A DNA stretch of 64,000 nt from NCBI RefSeq assembly GCF_025397915.1, contig NZ_JALIDZ010000005.1, forward strand, positions 1-64,000, written 5' to 3'. The notes beneath the pieces were generated by a model that saw only the letters and a program-made list of their open reading frames with translations, ran no database searches and was not told the origin of the DNA. The position numbers and the translations under genes were made by a program. Of this stretch, positions 16,913-28,302 are shown one piece after another. Within the stretch, counting starts at the first letter, position 1, and each line of letters starts with the position of its first letter. The DNA is from Microbaculum marinisediminis (lineage in GTDB: Bacteria > Pseudomonadota > Alphaproteobacteria > Rhizobiales > Tepidamorphaceae).

Positions 16913-18241
16913 ATGGAAATCCGATCCAGCCCACTTATCGTCGGTTTCTTCACGCTCGCGGTGATCGCGGGCGCGTTCGGATTCGTCTACTGGATCGGGG
17001 CCTTCGGCGAATCCTCGGGGCGCGTCCAGTACCGCGTCGTCTTCTCCGACGAGGTGACCGGCCTGAACAAGGGCAGCTCCGTCCTCTACAACGGCATCAA
17101 GATCGGCGATGTGGTCCGCCTGTCGGTGGCGGCCGACGATCCGGCGCAGGTCGTGGCGCTGATCCAGATCGATCCGAGCTATCCGATCAACGTCGACACC
17201 ACGGCGCAGCTGCAGTTCACCGGCATCACCGGCGTCGGCTTCATCCAGCTCAAGACCAGCAAGGCCGACGCGCGGCCGCTCAGGGACGCTTGGGGCGAAT
17301 CCGAAGATCCGCCGATCATCTATGCCGAGAAATCGACCTTCCAGGACTTGATGGAAGGGGCGAAGTCGCTGCTGACCAAGGCCGACTCGGTGGCGACCCG
17401 CATCGATTCGCTGATCGCCAACAACGAGACCGCCGTCACCAACACGATCCGCAACATCCAGACGTTCTCGGACGCACTGGCGCAGAATTCGGACAAGGTG
17501 GCGAGCTTCATCGAGGACGCCAGCGGGGCGGCCAAGCGGATCAACGAGGTCGGCGCCCGCATCGAGGTGCTGGCCGACAACCTCAACACGGTGGTCGAGG
17601 CGATCGAGCCGGACGAGGTGCGGGCGATCGTCGGCGACGTGCGCACCTTCGCCGACGCGCTCGCGGCCAATTCCGACAAGGTGACCGTCCTTGCGGAGAA
17701 CGCGGGCCAGGCGGCGGAACGAATCAACAAGTTCACCGAGCAGCTCAGCGGCGTCGCCGAGGACGTGAAGAAGGTGGTCGCCGCCGTCGACCCGGCGGCG
17801 ATCTCACGCACGGTCGAGAATTTCGACAAGGTGACAGCCACGATCGCCGGCAAGGACAAGGAAATTTCGCAGTTCATCGACGACGCCACCGCCACGGCGG
17901 CGGAGTTCCGCAAGGCCTCGGCGCGGCTCGATGGGCTTCTGGCCAAGTTCGACGGCATGCTCGGCGACGAGAAGGGCCAGAGCATGATCGGCAACATCAA
18001 CGAGGCGGCGAAATCGTTCCGCCAGCTCGCCGACAACCTCAATTCGCGGCTCGATACGATCACTGCGGACGTACAGCGCTACGGCGTCGGCGGGTTGAAG
18101 GATTTCCAGGCGTTCATGGCCGAGGGGCGGCGGACGATGTCGAACATCGATCGGGCGTTGTCCAATCTCGAGCAGAATCCGGCCGGTTTTCTGACTGGAC
18201 GTTCGGCGGTGCCCGAATACAATCCGGGCCGGCGTTTCTAG
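16913..18241 (+). CDS. MCE/MlaD-family lipid-binding protein
   Basis: Membrane-anchored periplasmic component that binds lipid for transport between membranes. The 442-residue product has one N-terminal membrane helix (PLIVGFFTLAVIAGAFGFVY), then the MCE domain at about residues 38-118 (YRVVFSDEVTGLNKGSSVLY and TGVGFIQL). A long helical tail of roughly 300 residues follows, with repeating SDKV and NLN units such as NSDKVASFIEDASGAAKRIN. This is far longer than E. coli MlaD (183 residues) and matches the alphaproteobacterial form, whose coil may span the periplasm. It lies between the ATPase and the auxiliary lipoprotein in the operon. Confidence 0.92.
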   Translation: MEIRSSPLIVGFFTLAVIAGAFGFVYWIGAFGESSGRVQYRVVFSDEVTGLNKGSSVLYNGIKIGDVVRLSVAADDPAQVVALIQIDPSYPINVDTTAQLQFTGITGVGFIQLKTSKADARPLRDAWGESEDPPIIYAEKSTFQDLMEGAKSLLTKADSVATRIDSLIANNETAVTNTIRNIQTFSDALAQNSDKVASFIEDASGAAKRINEVGARIEVLADNLNTVVEAIEPDEVRAIVGDVRTFADALAANSDKVTVLAENAGQAAERINKFTEQLSGVAEDVKKVVAAVDPAAISRTVENFDKVTATIAGKDKEISQFIDDATATAAEFRKASARLDGLLAKFDGMLGDEKGQSMIGNINEAAKSFRQLADNLNSRLDTITADVQRYGVGGLKDFQAFMAEGRRTMSNIDRALSNLEQNPAGFLTGRSAVPEYNPGRRF

Positions 18242-18293
18242 TGTTTGATCCGACGAAGCAGCCGGACAGGGAAGCAGGGGGCAGGGGGATTTC

Positions 18294-18884
18294 GTGCTGA
18301 GGGCGTGGCGACAAGGTGTCGTACTGGCGATGGCTGCCTTGGTCGGCGGCTGCGCGCTCGCGGCGAAACCCGCGCCGGCCACCTACGATCTGACAGCGCC
18401 GACCCGCTTTCCCGCCAATATCGGGTCGACGTCGGTGCAGTTCGCGGTCACCGAGCCGACCGTCGTCGGGGCGCTGGACAGCGAGCGGATCGTCGTCAGG
18501 CCGGCGCCGACGCAGATCACCTATCTCGGCAAGGCCCAGTGGAGCGACCGGGCCCCTAAACTGGTCCAGGCGCGGCTGATCGACGCCTTCCAGAACACCG
18601 ACAGGGTCCGCTCGGTCGGCGTTCCCGGCAGCGCCGTAGTCAGCGATGTCGGCCTGGTCACCGATCTGCGCGATTTCCATGTCGACGCGGAAACCAACAC
18701 GGCGGTCGTGGCGATCAACGTGCGGATCGTCGGGGACCAGTCGGGCCGCGTCGTCGCATCGAAGACCTTCGAGGCGCGCCAGCCGGTAGCGGACGGCTCG
18801 GTGGAGAGCATGGTCGCGGCCATGAACGACGCGTTCGAAACCGTCGCCACCGACATCGTCATGTGGACGCTTGCGAAGATCTGA
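18294..18884 (+). CDS. ABC-type transport auxiliary lipoprotein (PqiC-like)
   Basis: Outer-membrane-side lipoprotein partner of the MCE transporter. The 196-residue product starts at GTG 18294 with a signal peptide ending in a lipobox, ALVGGCA, and Cys22 would be lipidated. The body resembles the LinM/PqiC (DUF330) family: PATYDLTAP, TQITYLGKAQWSDRAPKLVQ split across two motifs, and the C-terminal SVESMVAAMNDAFETVATDI. Position directly after the MCE gene is the usual place for this partner. No outer-membrane channel gene is present here, as expected for this class. Confidence 0.88.
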   Translation: MLRAWRQGVVLAMAALVGGCALAAKPAPATYDLTAPTRFPANIGSTSVQFAVTEPTVVGALDSERIVVRPAPTQITYLGKAQWSDRAPKLVQARLIDAFQNTDRVRSVGVPGSAVVSDVGLVTDLRDFHVDAETNTAVVAINVRIVGDQSGRVVASKTFEARQPVADGSVESMVAAMNDAFETVATDIVMWTLAKI

Positions 18885-18976
18885 CGCGGCAGGCCGCGTC
18901 CCCGTCATCTGAAATTCACCGTCTCGCGTGCTAAACTTTCGGCCGAATCGCCGAAAGCTCCGCGAGGTACTCCGCA

Positions 18977-20383
18977 ATGGATTTCGACCCGGTTTTACTC
19001 GCGCGGATCCAGTTCGGGTTCACCGTCGCGTTTCACATCATTTTCCCCAGTTTCACCATCGGGCTTTCGGCCTGGATCGCCACGCTGCTGGTGGTGTGGC
19101 GGCGCACGGGCGAGGAACGCTATCGCGAACTCGCCCGTTTCTGGACCAAGGTGTTCGCGGTCTCGTTCGCCATGGGCGTCGTCTCCGGGCTGGTGCTGTC
19201 CTACCAGTTCGGCACCAACTGGAGCCGGTTCTCCGACGTCGTCGGCAACGTGGTCGCGCCGCTGATCGGCTACGAGGTACTGACCGCCTTCTTCCTGGAG
19301 GCGACCTTCCTCGGGATCATGCTGTTCGGCTGGAACCGCGTGCCGCCCTGGCTGCATGTCTTATCCGCCGTGTGCGTCGCCGTGGGAACCTCGATCTCGG
19401 CGTTCTGGATCCTGTCGGCCAACAGCTGGATGCAGTTTCCCACCGGTCACGTCATCCGCGATGGCATCGCCTATCCGGAGGACTGGCTGAAGATCGTCTT
19501 CTCGCCGACCTTCCCGCTGCGTCTGGCCCATATGCTGATCGCCGCCTATCTCACGACCTCGTTCGTGGTGCTGGCGATCGGGGCGCGCTACCTGCTGATG
19601 GGCAAGCACAAGCCCTATGCCGGCATCATGCTGAAGATGGGGCTCGGCATGGCGATCGTGCTGGCGCCGCTGCAGGCCTTCGTCGGCGACATGAGCGGCC
19701 TGTCGGTGCGCGACCACCAGCCCGCCAAGCTCGCCGCGATCGAGGCGCATTGGGAGGCGGATGCCCCCGGGCCGGTGCCGCTGATCCTGTTCGCCTGGCC
19801 CGACGAGGCGCTGGAGAAGAACGACTTCGAGATCGCCATCCCCTATCTCGGCAGCCTGATCGTCACCCATTCGCTGAGCGGCTCCTATCCGGGCCTGAAG
19901 GCGTTCCCGCCGGAGGACCGGCCGCCGCTGTGGGGGCCGTTCTTCGGCTTCCGGATCATGGTGGGCCTCGGGTTCCTGATGATCTTCGTCGCCTGGACGG
20001 GCGGAATCCTGTGGTGGCGGGGGCGTCTCGAGACCAACCGGACCTTCCTCAGGATCGCCTCCTGGATGTGGCCGGCGGGCTTCATCGCGGTGCTGTCGGG
20101 ATGGATCGTCACCGAGGTGGGCCGGCAGCCGTGGGTGGCCACCGGAATCCTCAGGACGGCCGACGCGGCGTCTCCGGTCTCCGCGGGCGTGGTGCTGACC
20201 AGCCTGATCCTGTTCGTGGTGGTCTACGGCGTCGTGTTCTCGTTCGGCATCTACTACATGAACCGGCTGCTGGTGCGCGGTCCCGTCGACCTGTCGCGGG
20301 AGGACGAGGAGGCCGGGCCGAGCCGGACGCTGGCGGCGGTCGGCCCCGGCGGCCGAGAGGCCTATGGCGGCGGGAGACCCTAG
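18977..20383 (+). CDS. cydA: Cytochrome bd ubiquinol oxidase subunit I (CIO type)
   Basis: Quinol-oxidising, heme-binding subunit of the bd oxidase, which reduces oxygen to water without proton pumping. The 468-residue product is short compared with E. coli CydA (522), as in cyanide-insensitive CioA proteins with a short quinol loop. The heme ligand H20 lies in FTVAFHIIFPS, and the quinol/heme signature GWIVTEVGRQPW is intact. About nine hydrophobic helices are visible. The ATG follows a GAGGTACTCCGCA ribosome-site region. cydB begins at the base after its stop, giving a tight operon. No cydX or cydDC genes are adjacent. Confidence 0.95.
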   Translation: MDFDPVLLARIQFGFTVAFHIIFPSFTIGLSAWIATLLVVWRRTGEERYRELARFWTKVFAVSFAMGVVSGLVLSYQFGTNWSRFSDVVGNVVAPLIGYEVLTAFFLEATFLGIMLFGWNRVPPWLHVLSAVCVAVGTSISAFWILSANSWMQFPTGHVIRDGIAYPEDWLKIVFSPTFPLRLAHMLIAAYLTTSFVVLAIGARYLLMGKHKPYAGIMLKMGLGMAIVLAPLQAFVGDMSGLSVRDHQPAKLAAIEAHWEADAPGPVPLILFAWPDEALEKNDFEIAIPYLGSLIVTHSLSGSYPGLKAFPPEDRPPLWGPFFGFRIMVGLGFLMIFVAWTGGILWWRGRLETNRTFLRIASWMWPAGFIAVLSGWIVTEVGRQPWVATGILRTADAASPVSAGVVLTSLILFVVVYGVVFSFGIYYMNRLLVRGPVDLSREDEEAGPSRTLAAVGPGGREAYGGGRP

Positions 20384-21400
20384 ATGGACCTGACCTTCGA
20401 CTACTATCTCCCGGTCATCTGGGCCGGCCTGATCGCCACCGCCGTCGCCATGTACGTCATCCTAGACGGCTTCGATCTGGGGGTCGGGATCCTGTTTCCC
20501 TTCGCCCGAAAGGAAGCCGAGCGCGACCAGATGATGAATTCCATCGCGCCGTTCTGGGACGGTAACGAGACCTGGCTGATTCTCGGCGGCGGCGGCCTGT
20601 GGGTGGCGTTCCCCAAGGCCTATTCCATCATCATGCCGGCGCTCTACCTGCCGGTCATCGTCATGCTGCTGGCATTGATATTCAGAGGGGTGTCGTTCGA
20701 GTTCCGCTTCGTGTCCAAGCCCAGGCACGGACACTGGGACTTCGCGTTCGCGGCCGGCTCGACGGTGGCGGCCTTCTGCCAGGGGCTGATCCTCGGCGGG
20801 CTGATCCAGGGCATCACGGTCGAGAACGGGGCCTTCGCCGGTGGTGCGTTCGACTGGCTGACCCCGTTCTCGCTGATGTGCGGCATCGGTCTGGTTTGCG
20901 GCTACGCGCTGCTGGGCGCGACATGGCTGATCATGCGCACCGAGGGCGAGGTCGCCGAGCGCGGCCGGCGCCAGGCGCGCACGATCCTGCTGATCGTGCT
21001 GGCGTTCATCGCGCTTGTGAGCCTGTGGACGCCGTACGCCATCGACCGGATCGGCGAGCGCTGGTTCTCCACGCCGAACATCTACTATCTGTGGCCGGTG
21101 CCGCTCGTGACGGCCGGGCTGGCGCTGCTGCTCTGGACCGCGCTCGAGCGCAACCACACCGCGACGCCGTTCCTGGCGACGCTCGGCCTGTTCCTGCTGT
21201 CGTATCTCGGTCTAGCGATCTCGACCTTCCCGCTGATGGTGCCGCCGAGCGTTACCGTCTGGCAGGCGGCGGCCGTGCCGGCGAGCCAGATCTTTACGCT
21301 GATCGGGACGATCTTCATGCTGCCGATCATCCTCGCGTACACGGCGTTCGTGTACTGGACGTTCCGCGGCAAGGTGCGTCCCGGAGAAGGCTACCACTGA
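20384..21400 (+). CDS. cydB: Cytochrome bd ubiquinol oxidase subunit II
   Basis: Second membrane subunit of the bd oxidase. The 338-residue product shows the family opening YLPVIWAGLIATAVAMYVIL then DGFDLGVGILFP, the conserved MMNSIAPFWDGNETWLILGG motif, FPKAYSIIMPALYLP and the RGVSFEFRF motif, with eight or nine hydrophobic helices. It starts immediately after the cydA stop codon, so the two subunits are made together. It converges on oxyR with a 48-base gap in which I see no clear terminator. The oxyR/katG neighbours hint that this oxidase belongs to an oxidative or low-oxygen stress set, but they may simply be adjacent. Confidence 0.95.
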   Translation: MDLTFDYYLPVIWAGLIATAVAMYVILDGFDLGVGILFPFARKEAERDQMMNSIAPFWDGNETWLILGGGGLWVAFPKAYSIIMPALYLPVIVMLLALIFRGVSFEFRFVSKPRHGHWDFAFAAGSTVAAFCQGLILGGLIQGITVENGAFAGGAFDWLTPFSLMCGIGLVCGYALLGATWLIMRTEGEVAERGRRQARTILLIVLAFIALVSLWTPYAIDRIGERWFSTPNIYYLWPVPLVTAGLALLLWTALERNHTATPFLATLGLFLLSYLGLAISTFPLMVPPSVTVWQAAAVPASQIFTLIGTIFMLPIILAYTAFVYWTFRGKVRPGEGYH

Positions 21401-21448
21401 CGCCGCGACGTCCTGGTCTACTGGCAAGCCGGCTTTCGCCGCGTGCCG

Positions 21449-22342
21449 TCAGGCGGCCGGGGCGAGCTCGCTCAAGGCCTCGCCGATCGCGATAAAGTCC
21501 TGCTTGCGGGCGGAGGTGCGCCGCCAGGCCAGCCCGATCTGCCGGCTCGGTTCGGGGGCGCGGAACCGCAATAGCGCGGTCCGATCGTCGCGTATTTCCG
21601 CGTCGATGGCCATTTCCGGCAGCAGCGTGGCGCCGAAGCCGTTGGCGACCATCTGGACGATGGTCGTCAGGCTGGTCGCGCCGAGCTCGCCGAGCGTATC
21701 GCGATCGGCGGTGCGGCAGACGCTCAGGGCCTGCTCGCGCAGGCAGTGGCCTTCCGAAAGCAGAAGCAGGCGGCGCCCGCTGATACTCGAGATGTCGATG
21801 CGCTTTCGCTCGTCCAATGCCTCGTCGGCCTGGGTGACGAGCAGGAAGCGGTCGTCGAACATGTGGAAGGTCTCGATATCCGGCGCGTCGATGGGTGGCG
21901 ACAGCAGCACGAGATCGAGCACGCCGCGCGACAGGTCGTCCACCACGTCGGCGGTCTGGGCCTCGCGCAATTCCAGCGCGATGTCCGGGAAGCGCGCCCG
22001 GATCAGCGGCAGCGCGCGCGGCAGCAGGTAGGGCGCGATCGTGGGAATGACGCCGAATCGCAAGGTGCCGGACAGCGGCTGGTCGGCGTGGCGGGCATAG
22101 TCGACCAGATCGTCGGTCGCCCGCAGGATCGACCGGGCGCGCCGGACGATTTCCTCGCCGGCCTCGGTCATGGCGAAGGTGCCGCGGCCGCGCTCGACGA
22201 GGACGAGGCCGAGCTCGGCTTCGAGCTCCTTGATCTGCATCGATAACGCCGGCTGGCTGATGTGGCAGGATGCCGCGGCGCGGGCGTAGTTCCGCTCCCG
22301 GGCCAGCGCGTCGAGGTACTTGAGCTGCTTCAGGGTCGGCAA
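21449..22342 (-). CDS. oxyR: OxyR-type LysR regulator
   Basis: Peroxide-sensing transcription factor. The 297-residue product has an N-terminal winged helix (LKQLKYLDALARERNYARAA, SQPALSMQIKELE) and a LysR effector domain. Two cysteines, C200 in EGHCLREQ and C209 in ALSVCR, have the eight-residue spacing and almost the numbering of the E. coli redox pair C199/C208, so disulfide sensing is expected. The start is TTG at 22342: a stop lies 15 bases upstream in frame, no ATG fits, and AAGGCGAG sits at proper spacing. It is divergent from katG, its classical target. Confidence 0.92.
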   Translation of the reverse strand: MPTLKQLKYLDALARERNYARAAASCHISQPALSMQIKELEAELGLVLVERGRGTFAMTEAGEEIVRRARSILRATDDLVDYARHADQPLSGTLRFGVIPTIAPYLLPRALPLIRARFPDIALELREAQTADVVDDLSRGVLDLVLLSPPIDAPDIETFHMFDDRFLLVTQADEALDERKRIDISSISGRRLLLLSEGHCLREQALSVCRTADRDTLGELGATSLTTIVQMVANGFGATLLPEMAIDAEIRDDRTALLRFRAPEPSRQIGLAWRRTSARKQDFIAIGEALSELAPAA

Positions 22343-24757
<2,415 letters not shown>

Positions 24758-24785
24758 TTTCGGTCATTTCAGCGTAACAATCGCG

Positions 24786-24816
24786 ACGGGCCGGGGAGAA
24801 ATCTCCGGCCCGTTTG
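24786..24816 (+). terminator. Rho-independent terminator after katG
   Basis: Twelve-base stem with one G-T pair (24786-24797 with 24802-24813), GAAA-type loop, and a T-rich run (TTTGCGTTT) after it. It begins 28 bases after the katG stop. Confidence 0.75.
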
Positions 24817-24977
24817 CGTTTCTGCGGCTTGCCGTCGCCCGGCGCGGCGCTGCCCAAATTTTCGGCGTGATAGACCGTGATTCCACTTCCAACCGGCGCC
24901 GACGGGTTGCTATGGTCGTGGCGTGGAGGCACGGTCCGGGTCCGCCCGGACCACCCGAATTAGGGCAAAAAGACGCG

Positions 24978-25559
24978 ATGCGGCGCTTGTTCGGACTGGT
25001 TGCGGGATTCGTTGTTGTGGGACTTGTGATGGCGGCAACCGGCATCGCGCCTGCCCATGCCGACGACCGCGACGGCACGGGCGATGAGATCGTCCTGCGC
25101 GGCACGCTGTACGAGGCCGGCGACTACGAGCTCGGCGGCCGGGTACCGGCCTGCGGGCGCACCCGCACCATCCTCACCGCCGATCTCAGTGACTACGGTG
25201 CCTCGATCGGCGCCTTCATCGTGCTCAACCCGGTCCGGCTCGACCGGCTGTCGGCGGCCACCCGCCTGTTCGTCTATACGCACGAGTGCTCGCACCAGCT
25301 CTACGGCCCCGGCGAGGACCGAGCCGACTGCTACGCCGCCAAACGCGGCAAGGCGGAGGGCTGGCTCCGGCCCGCCGACATCGATCAGGTGTGCCGCATC
25401 TTCCCGCACAAGTCGAAGAGTCCCGACCACGCCGACCGGACCGACCGCTGCGCCGCGATCAAGGCCTGCTACGCGGGTGCGACCGCGCCGAAATCGTCGC
25501 CGATTCAGGTCTCCGGCTCGGGCTCGGGCAGCGGCGCCGCCCAGCGCACGATGCGCTAG
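24978..25559 (+). CDS. Exported putative zinc metallopeptidase (HExxH), uncharacterised
   Basis: A 193-residue protein of unknown function. Residues 1-28 are a signal peptide (LVAGFVVVGLVMAATG ending APAHA). The mature part contains YTHECSHQ with a complete HExxH zinc motif (H102-E103-C-S-H106), followed by GPGEDRADCYAAKRG, where E113 or D114 could be the third metal ligand. Six cysteines in the mature chain suggest disulfides. The C-terminal 20 residues are a Ser-Gly linker-like tail. Start ATG 24978 is chosen because it gives the signal peptide; a GTG at 24867 would bury it. Zincin assignment is inference from the motif. Confidence 0.72.
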   Translation: MRRLFGLVAGFVVVGLVMAATGIAPAHADDRDGTGDEIVLRGTLYEAGDYELGGRVPACGRTRTILTADLSDYGASIGAFIVLNPVRLDRLSAATRLFVYTHECSHQLYGPGEDRADCYAAKRGKAEGWLRPADIDQVCRIFPHKSKSPDHADRTDRCAAIKACYAGATAPKSSPIQVSGSGSGSGAAQRTMR

Positions 25560-25671
25560 GCCTCTCGCAACGGCCAAACGCGGGCACAGGACTTGATTTC
25601 CCGGCCGCGCCGCCCCAAAACAGGGCCGAACCTTCATCAGACTTCAAGCGAACGGACGCTGTACAGGCCCC

Positions 25672-26277
25672 ATGGACAAGTTCACCACGCTCACCGGCGT
25701 CGCCGCGCCGCTGCCGCTCGTCAATGTCGACACCGACTTGATCATCCCGAAGCAGTATCTGAAGACGATCGAGCGCACCGGGCTCGGCAAGGGCCTGTTC
25801 TCCGAGCGCCGCTTCAACGAGGACGGCAGCGAGAACCCGGACTTCGTGCTCAACAAGCCGGCCTACCGCAACGCTAAGATCCTGATCGCCGGCGACAATT
25901 TCGGCTGCGGCTCGAGCCGCGAGCATGCCCCCTGGGCGCTGCAGGATTTCGGCATCCGCTGCGTCATCGCGCCGTCCTTCGGCGACATCTTCTTCAACAA
26001 CTCGTTCAAGAACGGGATGCTGCTGATCAAGCTGCCGCAGGAGGAGATCGACAAGCTTCTGGACGACGCCAGCCGCGGCGCCAACGCCACCATCACCGTC
26101 GATCTTGAAAGCCAGACGATCTCCGGCCCCGACGGCGGCGCGATCCAGTTCGACGTCGATCCCTTCCGCAAGCACTGCCTGCTCAACGGCCTCGACGACA
26201 TCGGCCTGACGCTGGAGAAGGAAGCCAAGATCGGCGGCTTCGAGACGCGGGAAGCCGAGCAGCGGCCGTGGTTGTGA
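25672..26277 (+). CDS. leuD: 3-isopropylmalate dehydratase small subunit
   Basis: Small subunit of the leucine-pathway isomerase; with LeuC it interconverts 2- and 3-isopropylmalate. The 201-residue product is full length, opening with [20 protein letters not shown] then [10 protein letters not shown]. It carries the swivel-domain signature [17 protein letters not shown] and [17 protein letters not shown]. leuC is not in the window, so the two subunits are encoded apart, as is usual in alphaproteobacteria. The stop is followed by a REP-like hairpin ending in a short T run (26308-26334) that may end transcription. Confidence 0.95.
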   Translation: MDKFTTLTGVAAPLPLVNVDTDLIIPKQYLKTIERTGLGKGLFSERRFNEDGSENPDFVLNKPAYRNAKILIAGDNFGCGSSREHAPWALQDFGIRCVIAPSFGDIFFNNSFKNGMLLIKLPQEEIDKLLDDASRGANATITVDLESQTISGPDGGAIQFDVDPFRKHCLLNGLDDIGLTLEKEAKIGGFETREAEQRPWL

Positions 26278-26307
26278 GAGCCCGCTGAAAGACATTGTTT
26301 CGACGGT

Positions 26308-26330
26308 ATGCCCGGGCTCGACTCGGGCAT
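26308..26330. repeat. REP-like palindrome, second copy type
   Basis: ATGCCCGGG (26308-26316) and CTCGGGCAT (26322-26330) pair with one mismatch around a 5-base loop; same core as the perfect hairpin at 2669-2691. TTTCGTT follows, so it could also act as a terminator for leuD. Confidence 0.65.
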
Positions 26331-26350
26331 TTCGTTATCTAAGCCTGAGA

Positions 26351-26605
26351 TTGCGGGCCCGAGAGCCCGCCGACGTCGTGGGATACGCGCGGCTGTTCCC
26401 GGACACTATCGACGTGCTGGTCACCCTGTGTTGCGACTACGGCTATTGCGCGATGCCGAAGGTAGCCCGGGCCGCGGCCGGGCAGATCCGCGCCGTCGAC
26501 CCGGCATTCTCCGTCCGGCGCTACGCGCAAAGTCAGCCCTACGAAGACCAGGCGGTGCTGGGCCACATCGTCGAGAGCCTGCGCCAGGCCGGTCTGTCGG
26601 ACTGA
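26351..26605 (+). CDS. Small hypothetical protein, possibly a remnant
   Basis: An 84-residue frame with coding-like base use: third positions are almost all G or C and no rare-codon run is seen. The protein includes LFPDTIDVLVTLCCDYGYCA and VRRYAQSQPYEDQAVLGHIV, with three cysteines close together. I do not recognise it. The start is unsure: TTG 26351 is the first available codon and GTG 26378 is equally likely; neither has a clear ribosome site. It follows directly on the REP-like element, and may be the 3' part of an older gene. An overlapping frame 26308-26631 looks like its shadow. Confidence 0.4.
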   Translation: MRAREPADVVGYARLFPDTIDVLVTLCCDYGYCAMPKVARAAAGQIRAVDPAFSVRRYAQSQPYEDQAVLGHIVESLRQAGLSD

Positions 26606-26803
26606 TTGCGGCGGATATTGGCGCGGCTTGACCCACCGCAATGCCGCAGCCGCCGCGCCGGGGTTTGATTTCCCGGAAAGCCGGCACCGCGCGGGCCGTT
26701 GCAGGTCGCAAGCGGGCGCGCAGCACCGGTTTTAAGTGACCCTTGGCAAGAGGCGTGTCGGGCCGGGCCCGGCAGGAATGGCAACGCCAAAGGGAGAGAC
26801 GCC

Positions 26804-27307
26804 ATGACGTTCAGAAACGGATTTGCCGCGGCGCTGGTCGTCGGGGCGGCTCTGGTCGCCGGTCTCGGTGCCCGGGGTTCGGATGCGCCGGTTATGGCCG
26901 AAGAGACCGGCGATCTTGTCTACCAGACGGTCCAGGGCGACTTCGGCGACGTCACGCTGGCGGTCGAGGACGCCATCGTCAACCGGGGGCTGGTGGTCGA
27001 CTATCACGGCTTCCTGTCCAAGATGCTGGAACGCACGTCGGAGGCCACGGGCGGCGAGGCGGTGCTGGCCGATGCGGAATGGTACCAGTTCTGCTCCGCC
27101 CGCCTGTCGCAGGCGATGATCGCCGCCGATCCGCGGAACGTCGGCTATTGCCCCTATTCGATCGTAGTCTACGAACTCGCCACGTCGCCGGGCACGATCC
27201 ATGTCGGCTATCGCAGGCCCGGCACCGCCGTGTCGGAAGCCTCGATGAAGGCGCTTTCCGCCGTCGACGCGCTGCTGACCGAGATCGTCGCCGAGGCCAC
27301 GCGCTAG
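26804..27307 (+). CDS. DUF302 family exported protein
   Basis: A 167-residue protein of unknown function. Residues 1-32 form a signal peptide (FAAALVVGAALVAGLGARGS). The body resembles DUF302: a two-layer fold whose recognisable parts are VTLAVEDAIVNRGLVVDYHG near the start and SIVVYELATSPGTIHVGYRR toward the end. Two Cys residues (FCSARL and GYCPYS) may form a periplasmic disulfide or bind a ligand. The ATG is preceded by AGGGAGAG at good spacing. It is convergent with the SleB-type gene. DUF302 proteins are often near sulfur or stress genes, but nothing here settles the role. Confidence 0.8.
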   Translation: MTFRNGFAAALVVGAALVAGLGARGSDAPVMAEETGDLVYQTVQGDFGDVTLAVEDAIVNRGLVVDYHGFLSKMLERTSEATGGEAVLADAEWYQFCSARLSQAMIAADPRNVGYCPYSIVVYELATSPGTIHVGYRRPGTAVSEASMKALSAVDALLTEIVAEATR

Positions 27308-27348
27308 CAGCGCGCCATTCGGGTGGCCGGGGGGCGAGCCCCGGCCTG

Positions 27349-28302
27349 TCAGTGTGTCTGCTGCAGGCGTTGTCCGGTCTGGTAGAACACGTGCGCGCCG
27401 ATGCGGGCGATCCGGTAGAGATGGCGGCTCCAGGTCGGCTCGACGCTGGTTGCGTGATAGTGCGTCGCCGCGCCGATCGCGCCGTCGAAGTAGCGTCCCA
27501 TCAGCGCCTCTCCTGCGAGCAGCATCGCCCGCCTCCAGGCGCGCTGGTCGCCGATGTCTTCCGGCCGGCCGTCGCAGGCGAAGGAGAACTGGCAGCGGTT
27601 CTGTCGCTCCTGGTTCTGGAAAACCACGTCGCACACCGTCGCGGGATAGCGCCGGTCCGATACCCGGTTGAGCACGACCTGGGCGACCGCGCGCTGGCCG
27701 CTGGCCGGTTCGCCGCGCGCCTCGAAATAGATCGCCGTCGCAAGGCACCGGCGCTCGCGCGCTATGTCCCGATCAAGCCGCATGGCAGCGAGCGCGGCGG
27801 CTACCGCCGGCCGGGCGCCGGCATAGGGGCTGTCGGCGAATGGACCGAGGTCGGGTGAGCCGTCGTCGGATATGCCGTCGCCTGACGGGACGGCCAGCGC
27901 CGCGAGAACGATCGCCGGGGCGGCCGCCGCCTGCCAGGCGTCCGCGCGGGGCCCGAAGGCGAACGGGCCGTAAAAGCGCGAGTCGGCGGACGATGTGTCG
28001 TCTGGCGCCGTTTCATGGGCCGTGGTCTCGCCGGATGTCCTGCCAAGAGAGGCGGGGGCGGCGCGGATCGACCGCGGCCGCCGGCCGACCGTATCGGCCC
28101 AGGTGCAGCCGCGACAGGTCTCGGTCAAGGCCGGCGGATCGGAGACGACGATGCAGCCGAGGCACTCGTCCGGATCCAAGACTATGACGCAGCCCTTGCA
28201 GACGATGATCGTCGTCGAGGCCCACGCCGGCGTGGCGTTCGTGGCGGCGAGAAGTAGAAAGCCGCCAGCGCACGCCATCAAGAGATGGGCATACGCGAAC
28301 AT
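27349..28302 (-). CDS. SleB-type cell wall hydrolase with CxGC N-terminal region
   Basis: A 317-residue exported protein. After a signal peptide (residues 1-28) come three CxGC motifs: CKGC 35-38, CLGC 47-50 and CRGC 63-66. A Pro/Ala/Ser-rich linker follows. The C-terminal domain (about 180-317) is Hydrolase_2, a muramidase/lytic-transglycosylase-like fold: TAIYFEARGEPASGQRAVAQ with probable catalytic E194, then VVLNRV and AATHYHATSVEPTW. It should cut peptidoglycan glycan strands. The Cys-rich part is not typical of SleB and recalls the CRGC motifs of the secreted pair at 33.6 and 35.0 kb. The ATG at 28302 yields the signal peptide. Confidence 0.85.
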   Translation of the reverse strand: MFAYAHLLMACAGGFLLLAATNATPAWASTTIIVCKGCVIVLDPDECLGCIVVSDPPALTETCRGCTWADTVGRRPRSIRAAPASLGRTSGETTAHETAPDDTSSADSRFYGPFAFGPRADAWQAAAAPAIVLAALAVPSGDGISDDGSPDLGPFADSPYAGARPAVAAALAAMRLDRDIARERRCLATAIYFEARGEPASGQRAVAQVVLNRVSDRRYPATVCDVVFQNQERQNRCQFSFACDGRPEDIGDQRAWRRAMLLAGEALMGRYFDGAIGAATHYHATSVEPTWSRHLYRIARIGAHVFYQTGQRLQQTH

